Shown here piece after piece: positions 5,923-13,134 of a DNA stretch of 13,134 nt (its first letter is position 1; the number at the start of each line of letters is the position of its first letter). The position numbers and the translations under genes are program-made. The notes below the pieces were generated by a model that was not told the origin of the DNA, made no database searches, and saw only the letters and a program-made list of their open reading frames with translations. The stretch is from contig CACXAK010000013.1 in NCBI GenBank assembly GCA_902765655.1, forward strand, positions 1-13,134, written 5' to 3'. The stretch comes from an uncultured bacterium. Lineage in GTDB: Bacteria; Cyanobacteriota; Vampirovibrionia; Gastranaerophilales; Gastranaerophilaceae.

Positions 5923-7863
5923 TTATTTATTATAACTTAATTTTATTTTTTTCTCTTGGCTCAGAGATTTAATAACCGTACGTTTTGGTGCTGTTGTTAT
6001 AATTTTCTCTTTTTTACTATGTTTTACAAATTTTATATCATCATCAATTTTGACTTTTTCAGCATTTTTTGGCTTTCTTAATTTTACAAGAGCATCAAAA
6101 TCCGGCTGAAGACTCAATTCAAAATGAAATCTTCCCTGATGATATTCTTCTTCATGACTGTTGCGCATAAGAGGGAAGCCCCAAGATAACCTTAAAGATG
6201 CACTTCCCGGAAGATTTATTTTTATCCCGAAGCCCAAACTTGCCAAAAAGTCATCGCTGTTATAACCTTCCGAACCGATACCGGATCCTTTGTAAGGAAA
6301 AACACCTGCATGATCGGCAAATACAAATCCTTTTAAATAATTCCCGATAAAAGGAATCATTTTTTCTTTATCTTTTCTGCTCTTTATCGCTCTCGGACCC
6401 ATCGGGAACATCATTTCAGCACTTACAATATATCCGCTTCGACCTATTAATAAACCTTCCGAATAGCCCCTTACTGTTGCCACACCACCTGCAATAAATT
6501 GATCTAAGTATGGAACTACATCTCTGTTTGGTATTACCTGATAATTACCTCTTAAAGTCCCGACAAATCCGTGTCCGAAATCATGTAATCTTAAAATACT
6601 GCCATCCAATTTTAAATAATTAGAGCGGCTGTCAAAAATCGGGAATGCATAACTTACATTTTGACTTAAATACCAAATACCTCTTTTGGAATCATATCTG
6701 AAATTTAAACCAACTTGTGCAGACGTAACCTGATCCGTATATAAATCATGCCCGTCAAAACTCGTTGTTGCGCGTTTATATGCAACTGAAGCAATACTTG
6801 TTAATTCTGTCCATGGTCTGCGATATATTGGCTGCAAATAGTAAAGCGAATAATTTTGAGAACGGCTCTTTATGTTAAAATCACGATAAGGTCCATGGCC
6901 GATTTTTGAATTACTTGATGAAAAACTAAAACCCACTCTGCCGTCTTTTTTATTTACCGGTATATTATAATCAGCAAATGGAGTTACCGAACATTTATTT
7001 GCATATGCACCTATTGTAAGTTTATCTCTCAAACCAAATAAACTTTCATCCTGCAGCATCAATCCGGCACGATATTTACCTATTGTTGATCTCCCTGCGT
7101 TATCAACCAATGCAGTTAAACGGAAAGGCAATCTCTCTTTTACTTTTAAATGAACATCTGTTGTTCCCATTTCACTTTGCCCGGGAACTAATGTTCCGTT
7201 TAATTCAACGCCGTCATTATAACGATTAAAAGTCATTAAATTCTGTTCAAGCTGCTGAATACTAAACAACTCGCCTTTTTTTAAGGTAATTCGGTCACGA
7301 ATATATCTCGTACGGGTCCATCTGTTTCCTTCAATAGATATATCCCCGACTTTACCTTCAAGAAGTTCAATTCTGATTGTCTCGTTTTCTACCGTTTGCT
7401 CAGGCAAATATGCTCTTGCTGTTACATATCCTTTTTCAAGATAAAGTTTATTAATTCTGTCAACAATTTCCTCTAATTGCGTAAATGTAATATTTGTTTG
7501 GGTGTAATCTTCAAGAATATCCTTGATTTCTTTTTCTGTTAAAATTTGCGATGGCGAAACTTCAATATTTTCTACATATACTCCTTTTGTTGCATATTCT
7601 TCAATATTGGCTTTTTCAACTTTTACTTTAATCTTTTTTTGTTTTTCAGGTTTAATCTTTCCGTCTTTTTTACGTTTTTCATAATTTTGGAAATCTTCTT
7701 CAACCTGTTGTTCTATTTGTTGTTTTCTTAAAGTTTCTATATCGTGAGTATTAATTGTTCCGGCTTCCGGGACTATATTCGGCAAAATATCAGCTGCTGC
7801 AAATGAAGGTACCTGCAGTGCTAAACATAAAATTATACTGTATAAAAACTTATTCTTTCCCAT
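5923..7863 (-). CDS. TpsB outer-membrane transporter (FhaC/ShlB family) of a two-partner secretion system
   Basis: 646 residues, slightly longer than typical TpsB proteins (about 550-600). Residues 1-24 are a signal peptide (cleavage after FAA or FAAA). Residues 40-92 form a charged, Lys/Glu-rich linker. POTRA domain 1 spans about 95-171 (LTEKEIKDIL, then GYVTARAYLP) and POTRA 2 about 172-245 (GDISIEGN, GELFSIQQLEQNL). The 16-strand-type barrel spans about 246-589 and holds the VRGY motif of loop 6 at 464-467. The protein sits in the outer membrane and moves an unfolded TpsA partner from periplasm to cell surface without external energy. That partner is almost certainly the large exoprotein 33 bases upstream. 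After the last amphipathic strand (GRFHFELSLQPDF) there is a Lys-rich tail of about 57 residues, unusual because TpsB barrels normally end at that strand. Its Shine-Dalgarno sequence is weak (GAGA), so coupling to the upstream gene is likely. Confidence 0.93.
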   Translation of the reverse strand: MGKNKFLYSIILCLALQVPSFAAADILPNIVPEAGTINTHDIETLRKQQIEQQVEEDFQNYEKRKKDGKIKPEKQKKIKVKVEKANIEEYATKGVYVENIEVSPSQILTEKEIKDILEDYTQTNITFTQLEEIVDRINKLYLEKGYVTARAYLPEQTVENETIRIELLEGKVGDISIEGNRWTRTRYIRDRITLKKGELFSIQQLEQNLMTFNRYNDGVELNGTLVPGQSEMGTTDVHLKVKERLPFRLTALVDNAGRSTIGKYRAGLMLQDESLFGLRDKLTIGAYANKCSVTPFADYNIPVNKKDGRVGFSFSSSNSKIGHGPYRDFNIKSRSQNYSLYYLQPIYRRPWTELTSIASVAYKRATTSFDGHDLYTDQVTSAQVGLNFRYDSKRGIWYLSQNVSYAFPIFDSRSNYLKLDGSILRLHDFGHGFVGTLRGNYQVIPNRDVVPYLDQFIAGGVATVRGYSEGLLIGRSGYIVSAEMMFPMGPRAIKSRKDKEKMIPFIGNYLKGFVFADHAGVFPYKGSGIGSEGYNSDDFLASLGFGIKINLPGSASLRLSWGFPLMRNSHEEEYHQGRFHFELSLQPDFDALVKLRKPKNAEKVKIDDDIKFVKHSKKEKIITTAPKRTVIKSLSQEKKIKLSYNK

Positions 7864-7896
7864 CTATTCTCAACCATACTATAATAGCATAAAATA

Positions 7897-10800
7897 TTAC
7901 AATGAACTTGTTAAATTTGATTTCATTGAATCTGCTTTTTGCATATATCTGTATAGTATTTTATTTGCAACATCTTTCGGCATATCTATAAATTCAAGAC
8001 CTGCCTTATTACCTTCAACTTTAGTAACTTTTGCATTTAATGTTATATCAACATCATCAAATTTAAGAGTTATTGTTGTCTTCTTACCTCTTTTTAATTT
8101 TTTATCATTCTTTACAGATACTCCTGTTGTAGAAATATCTAAAATCTCATAATTTGAACTCAAACCTTTGTCATCTGTTGTATCGAATCTTTCAGAAATA
8201 CGTTTTTGAGGTTCATTATAATTGTATCTGTCAAAATCTGCAATTTTCTTATTGTCATACAAAATTTTGCTTTCTTTTTGACCTTTATTTACAAAATTCC
8301 ATTCACTATGATAACCGTTTACTAACATGTGAGGATTATTATAAACAGTGGGTGCGGTTGTTGTCATATTAATTGTTCTGTCCATACCCAATGCAAATGA
8401 ACCTGTTTTTCTCGTGTATAACTGAACATCAGCATCAGGCAATAAGCCGATTCTTTCATTATCAACAACTGCCGTTTTATTGTTGTTTTTAATTTCAGCA
8501 TAGTTATTAACATATGCATTATCAAAGTGTAAATTGTCTTTATTTGTGCTTATAAATGCATTATCAGTATATAATGTATCAAAGTTTACATCTCTGTCTG
8601 AATAATCATTTACAGATAATACTACGTTTTTAGCGCTGTAATCACTGTCGTAGAATGGAATTTCATCAGCATTATTTTGGAATTTATAAGGTACATTTTG
8701 TGCTGATACTTGTGTATTATATGAATTTCTGTTTGTTGATAAACCTGAGTTATCCACTAAATCTTTATCAACACCTAAGATATCAAGCGTTAAAGTAGAT
8801 CCTTCTCCATAAGCATTTAAGCCTTTTGCAGTTCTTGTTTCACCATCTATAACATAAGTAAGACTACTTGTATCTCCTAAATTTACTCTGTCAGCGTACG
8901 TAGGAGTTTGCATTTTATCTGACATTGCGTATATGTTATCTGCCATTAACGTTATATCCGCAAGATTTGCACCATTCGGGTAATAATTAGTATTGTCGCC
9001 ATTGTTTCCTTTTACATAACCTGTATAAATTTTCAATGTCGAATCTGCTCTATCAGAATTATTTATTGCATCTAAAACCTTTATATCAACATATTTAGGA
9101 ATTGCAGATTCTGTTGAAGAATCATCAAATGCTATGTCATCATGAGGATATAATATATCATTAAATGCATATGCACTCGAACCACCTGAAGTTCCAAATT
9201 CTTTAATTGTTAAATTCTGTGCTTTTTGAGTTATTAAAAGCCCATCATCTGCAGTGATGTGTTCAATTTCCGCATTGCTTTCAAAATCAATATCTACACT
9301 GCCGTGTTTTGATATAATACTACTTACTTTTACATCAGCATCAGAATTTGATCTGCCTGTTAAATGTAAGCCGTTTTCGGCTTCTGCACTCAATGAAACA
9401 TTACTTCCGCCATTAAGTGTATCCTCTTCATAAATAAGTTTTTTATCTGTGGTGCCAAAGCTGCCACTTGTAATAAGTGAAATATTTTTACCTATAATAT
9501 TTGAATTATTATCATTTCTGCCGTTTAGCATACTGTAGCCGTTAAAATATTCTGTATCAGATTTATCAACAGGACGAATATCTGCTTGTTTCCAATCTGC
9601 TGCCGTTAAGATAACATTTCCGTCTGTTTCAATTGTTCCGATTTTTAAATCAGATTCTTTTGCTCTGAGATTTATGAGTCTGTCATCTGTATTTGTATTA
9701 TTTACAACTTTTGCATTGACAAGTCCGTTTGCCTGAACATTAATTGATTCTGTATAATCCCTTGTCGAAGCATCAAAACTTGTACCTGCAACAATTTCCG
9801 TATTTGAATAACTTCCTATATCACCGTCTGTTACATTAAATGTAATATCACCATTGGCTGATATTAGTGTTTTGTATGCAGGATTTGCGCTTGCAAGGTC
9901 ATGGTGTTGATGAGTTACTCCATCTTCGGCAACCCCATTTAAAATACTTCCGCCTGTCTGATTGATAATAACATTATTTGTAATCGCTGTAATATAACTG
10001 TCATTAGAATCAGCATAACCACCTATTCTTAAATCTCCATTGGAATTTGTTATTTCAACATTTTGTTTATCAGCTTTGACAGAACCAATTAAGTCAATTC
10101 CGGCAGTTGAACTGTTTACAATTTCAATATTGCCATCCGTTGAGTGCAATATACCGGTTTCATTGATTGCAAGAGCATCTGTTCCTGTATTATTTACATT
10201 TATTTCGCCTGTACCCTGATTTTCAATCAAGCCGTCGATTGCTAAACCAACACCTGAATTTGAAACAGAAATATTTCCGCCCTGCGCATTAACTATTTTT
10301 GCACCGTTTTCAATGATTGCACTGCCACCTGTGTTTGTTATTTCAGTGTTTGTTGTGTCATTATTTTGAATATTAGCAGTGTAATCAATTACCATACCAT
10401 CAGATGAGTTATTCGTAATTGTAATTTTACCGATTTCATTTGATACGTTACCGGAAACATTTAATGCTCCGTCATTTGAATTTGAAATTAAAATATCACC
10501 GTTACCTGTTTCTATAGTACCTGCTATATTTGCTGTTGCAGTTCCGGTATTTGTTACTTTAATATCGCCGTTTAAATTACCTATTGTACCATTCAAATCA
10601 AAACCTGTACCTGAACTTGTAATATTGAAATCGTGCTTGGTTTCATCACTTGAAATATTTAAAATAACAGCATTTTCATCTATATTTAATGCACCTTGAT
10701 TACTTGAAATTTTGAGGTCCCCGTCTAAATTAACAATATTACCTGATATATCAAGTGAACCCGTATCGGAAATTTCATCCGATTCATTTCTTATAGAAAG

Positions 10801-13134
10801 ATTCCCGCCCGTATTTAATATATTAGATGAAATTGACGTATTATCTTCTCTGTTAATAATACTTGTATTTCCGCTATAGGTTTCAATATCACTCTTTATC
10901 TGTGCATCACCGCTTATTACATCAATAACTGTGTCAGCATTTTCGTTTTGAATTGAACCTTCTAACAAAAACGGCTTTGACATATTTGAGCTTTCACCAC
11001 TTGTTATGAGAACTTTACCATTACTGTCACTATTATCGTTACTATACTTAATATTAGCATTTATGTTAGTATTGGATGGATTTAACCCCTTACTGATAAT
11101 CTCCAGACTATTATTATGAGTTTCAATATTTGCGTTGGTTATATTCAAATCATTTTCCCAATTTCTTATTTGAATATAACCGTCTTTTTGTGTAATGTTG
11201 GTGTCTTCAATAGTCAATCCTGAGTCGGTTGAAGAATTAATTACAGTAATCTTGGTATCAGCACCTTGAGATTCGATTTCAGAACCGCTTATTGTAAGTG
11301 CATTCGCATAATCATTGTTTATAATAGAAATTTGACCTTTTTGGAAATCTTCAAGATTATCAAGGTAAAGATTGCCGGTTATAGTCATATTCTGTCCACC
11401 GGTTTCATCAGTATCAAGCCATTCTTTCCCGTTTTCTATAAATATACCGCCGTTATTTCCAAGAGTATCATTGCTTTGTGCTGCAATAATACCGCTTATT
11501 GTTGCATCTTTTCCATAGTTTTTGATTGTAACTTTACCATTATCTGTTGCAACAGTACCTGATACAGTTAAATCATTTTTCTCATTATCAATTGTAATGT
11601 TACCTTTTTCATCATATATATAACCTGAAATTTTAGCGTAATCACCGTTATTTATAACTTCTATATCCCCGTTATTTGCTGTAATATCACCTGTTATATA
11701 TAATCTGTTCGTATCAGCATTATCTTCATTTTTAACAGTGATATTACCTCGATCACTTTCAATATCACCTGAAATTGTAAAATCACCACCATAATTTGTA
11801 ATATTAATATTACCTGTTATAGTTCCGCCTGTAATCTCTCCCATATCCGGAGTGTTGTCTATAATTCCTGAAATTTCAGCATTACCGCCTAAATTTTCAA
11901 TGTTAATATCACCGCCTGAATAGTTTGCAATTACACCCTCAAGATCCATACCGTATTCGGTAGCATTTGAAATATTTATATTGTGAGGTGTTGTACTTTT
12001 ATTTATAAGACCTCCATCTTCGGTAATCGATAAAAGACCATATGCATTGGCTACAGTAATATCTCCATTTGTAGCAATCTTTATGCCATCTATAATAATC
12101 GGATTTTCACCAACATTTAGGAAATTTTGTTCTTCTGCAGATGATATTGAACTATCAATAACCGCACCACCACTCATTATTGTAATAGTTCCTTTTGGCG
12201 CATACATAACACCATCGGTTTTAACTGTTGCATCAGAAGCATTTGTTATAGATATATTACCCTTTTCGTTATAAAGAAGTGTATTATCTTCAAACCAAAT
12301 ACCAAAATTATCAATGCCGTTTTTATTTTCATTTTGGTTCTTTATTTCAATTACGCCGGTTGATTCGTCAGCATGTTTTATTTGACGTATATTAGAATCT
12401 ATTACCATAGTGCCTATAGTATCTTGAGTCAGATATATATTCCCTTGTGCTTCAATATTACCTGATATAAGCATGTTAGAAGTTGATTCATCTGTACCTG
12501 AAACATTTGAATTGTCATTTACTAAGGAAACATTACCTGCTGCGTATATTGAATTTGCAGACGGATTATCCGCACCGGTTGTATTTTGTTTTTTCAATTC
12601 AAGACCATTACCCTGAGATTGAAGAACTAAACTCGATGCAAGACCGTCTGCGGATTCATCAAACACAATTCTGGAGTTTTGCTTTTTAACAGCATTTCTT
12701 ATAACACCTTCTATCGTAAGTTTTCCTGTTGAAGTAATACTTGTATCTGCCTTTGAATATCCCTGTGCATCTTTTACTTTATTGCCGTTTAAGTAATATC
12801 CGCCATTACTTGTCAAATTTGTAACATTATAAACATTTAACTGCTTATCTGTTTGGTTATTAACAGTAATTTTTTGATATTTGTCATATGCAGTAATTTT
12901 ATCGCTATTTATTGTATTTGAACCGGCAGCAGTAATATTTACTTTACCTCTTTGACTTCTATCAACACCTTTTACATCGTTATTGATGTTATATAAATGT
13001 ATTTGTCCGTCTTTATAAACTGCTTTTACATTATTTGACGCATTTGCATAAGGAGTATTTCCAAGATTTATAAGGATATTTTCACCTGTTACAGGATCAT
13101 AAGCAAGATTATTCAACATTTCATTCGTTATTGT
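7897..13134 (-). CDS. TpsA-type giant exoprotein with C-terminal PilZ domain, N-terminus beyond the window
   Basis: The frame stays open to the window edge (five codons precede the first internal Met at 13119), so 1745 residues are visible and the signal peptide and N-terminal TPS domain lie outside. Numbering from that Met, residues about 395-1035 are imperfect repeats of roughly 22-30 residues (GNI.I.N....D..ISG.I pattern), typical of the right-handed beta-helix of filamentous haemagglutinin-like proteins. No cysteine was seen in the visible part, and Asn, Asp, Ser and Thr are abundant, as usual for TPS substrates. Residues 1040-1640 are beta-rich and unrecognised. Residues 1640-1740 are a PilZ domain. 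The TpsB gene follows after 33 bases, which supports a TpsA role: export across the outer membrane and action as a surface or released adhesin. Resemblance to LktA-type leukotoxin adhesins is possible but from memory only. No Cdi-type toxin tail is seen. Confidence 0.85.
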   Translation of the reverse strand, partial: TITNEMLNNLAYDPVTGENILINLGNTPYANASNNVKAVYKDGQIHLYNINNDVKGVDRSQRGKVNITAAGSNTINSDKITAYDKYQKITVNNQTDKQLNVYNVTNLTSNGGYYLNGNKVKDAQGYSKADTSITSTGKLTIEGVIRNAVKKQNSRIVFDESADGLASSLVLQSQGNGLELKKQNTTGADNPSANSIYAAGNVSLVNDNSNVSGTDESTSNMLISGNIEAQGNIYLTQDTIGTMVIDSNIRQIKHADESTGVIEIKNQNENKNGIDNFGIWFEDNTLLYNEKGNISITNASDATVKTDGVMYAPKGTITIMSGGAVIDSSISSAEEQNFLNVGENPIIIDGIKIATNGDITVANAYGLLSITEDGGLINKSTTPHNINISNATEYGMDLEGVIANYSGGDINIENLGGNAEISGIIDNTPDMGEITGGTITGNINITNYGGDFTISGDIESDRGNITVKNEDNADTNRLYITGDITANNGDIEVINNGDYAKISGYIYDEKGNITIDNEKNDLTVSGTVATDNGKVTIKNYGKDATISGIIAAQSNDTLGNNGGIFIENGKEWLDTDETGGQNMTITGNLYLDNLEDFQKGQISIINNDYANALTISGSEIESQGADTKITVINSSTDSGLTIEDTNITQKDGYIQIRNWENDLNITNANIETHNNSLEIISKGLNPSNTNINANIKYSNDNSDSNGKVLITSGESSNMSKPFLLEGSIQNENADTVIDVISGDAQIKSDIETYSGNTSIINREDNTSISSNILNTGGNLSIRNESDEISDTGSLDISGNIVNLDGDLKISSNQGALNIDENAVILNISSDETKHDFNITSSGTGFDLNGTIGNLNGDIKVTNTGTATANIAGTIETGNGDILISNSNDGALNVSGNVSNEIGKITITNNSSDGMVIDYTANIQNNDTTNTEITNTGGSAIIENGAKIVNAQGGNISVSNSGVGLAIDGLIENQGTGEINVNNTGTDALAINETGILHSTDGNIEIVNSSTAGIDLIGSVKADKQNVEITNSNGDLRIGGYADSNDSYITAITNNVIINQTGGSILNGVAEDGVTHQHHDLASANPAYKTLISANGDITFNVTDGDIGSYSNTEIVAGTSFDASTRDYTESINVQANGLVNAKVVNNTNTDDRLINLRAKESDLKIGTIETDGNVILTAADWKQADIRPVDKSDTEYFNGYSMLNGRNDNNSNIIGKNISLITSGSFGTTDKKLIYEEDTLNGGSNVSLSAEAENGLHLTGRSNSDADVKVSSIISKHGSVDIDFESNAEIEHITADDGLLITQKAQNLTIKEFGTSGGSSAYAFNDILYPHDDIAFDDSSTESAIPKYVDIKVLDAINNSDRADSTLKIYTGYVKGNNGDNTNYYPNGANLADITLMADNIYAMSDKMQTPTYADRVNLGDTSSLTYVIDGETRTAKGLNAYGEGSTLTLDILGVDKDLVDNSGLSTNRNSYNTQVSAQNVPYKFQNNADEIPFYDSDYSAKNVVLSVNDYSDRDVNFDTLYTDNAFISTNKDNLHFDNAYVNNYAEIKNNNKTAVVDNERIGLLPDADVQLYTRKTGSFALGMDRTINMTTTAPTVYNNPHMLVNGYHSEWNFVNKGQKESKILYDNKKIADFDRYNYNEPQKRISERFDTTDDKGLSSNYEILDISTTGVSVKNDKKLKRGKKTTITLKFDDVDITLNAKVTKVEGNKAGLEFIDMPKDVANKILYRYMQKADSMKSNLTSSL
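7900..8202 (-). other. PilZ domain (c-di-GMP binding) at the C-terminus of the exoprotein
   Basis: Encodes the last 101 residues (1640-1740 from the first internal Met). RISER gives the RxxxR motif at 1640-1644, preceded by a basic residue. DISTTG gives the [DN]xSxxG motif at 1661-1666. They are 16 residues apart, followed by KLKRGKKTTITLKF, the AKVTKVEG strand and GLEFID, which is the usual order of a PilZ beta-barrel, and then a C-terminal helix. Both motifs that contact c-di-GMP are intact. There is no stop codon or frameshift between the repeats and this domain. Confidence 0.8.
10015..11937 (-). repeat. Beta-helix-type repeats of the TPS exoprotein
   Basis: Encodes residues about 395-1035. 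Units alternate a strand such as GNITV.N or GDIEVINN with a strand such as ..ISG.I or L.ISGNI, and Asn/Asp at turn positions suggests an Asn ladder. Unlike the adhesin arrays, DNA identity between units is low, so these repeats are old and diverged. Confidence 0.75.

Noticed and set aside
7897..9200. Contact-dependent inhibition (CdiA-type) toxin tail on the exoprotein
   Set aside because: There is no VENN or similar boundary motif, no nuclease-like tail and no small immunity gene; the C-terminus is a PilZ domain and the next gene is TpsB.
11266..11562. Open + strand frame of 98 codons inside the exoprotein gene, and similar short frames elsewhere
   Set aside because: Each lies antisense to a well-supported large gene, has odd composition (rich in Cys, Ile, Phe) and no recognisable start signal.
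13000..13134. Internal Met at 13119 as the true start of the exoprotein
   Set aside because: The frame remains open to the edge of the window, no signal peptide follows this Met, and no ribosome binding site can be seen, so the gene continues outside.

Overview
The window has two parts of apparently different origin. Bases 1-337 (about 50% G+C by hand count, genes on the + strand) hold the C-terminal end of a family 9 glycosyltransferase and a complete rubredoxin. They are 14 bases apart, with no Shine-Dalgarno sequence, and resemble Bacteroidales genes. From about base 338 onward every gene is on the - strand, the DNA is more A+T-rich (around 30% G+C in one line counted within the secretion locus) and at least one gene has a clear Shine-Dalgarno sequence. 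This larger part comes from a diderm, low-G+C, probably gut-associated bacterium. Gastranaerophilales (Melainabacteria), gut Alphaproteobacteria or Elusimicrobiota are guesses only. The join at about 338 cuts a repeat-rich adhesin gene and abuts the rubredoxin stop codon, so it most likely marks a chimeric assembly.

In transcription order on the - strand, the larger part reads as follows. (1) A giant exoprotein of the two-partner secretion (TPS) type, its N-terminus cut by the window edge, consists of beta-helix-like repeats and ends in a PilZ domain with intact c-di-GMP-binding motifs. (2) After 33 bases comes its TpsB (FhaC/ShlB-like) outer-membrane transporter, which has unusual Lys-rich linkers at both ends. 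(3) After 50 bases comes a family 2 glycosyltransferase. (4) After 91 bases, which include a good promoter, comes a second surface protein. It has a signal peptide and two arrays of repeats carrying GGAI and FxGN motifs, as in chlamydial Pmp adhesins, and its C-terminus is lost at the join.

The likely joint role is display of two large surface proteins, one exported by the dedicated TpsB partner, with a glycosyltransferase that may modify surface polymers or the adhesins. The most unusual point is the PilZ domain on a secreted TPS exoprotein, because c-di-GMP is a cytoplasmic messenger. It suggests that export or surface retention could be controlled directly by c-di-GMP through the substrate itself. 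No RNA genes, CRISPR arrays, insertion sequences or convincing terminators were seen. Apart from the coding regions there is no gene-free stretch longer than about 100 bases.
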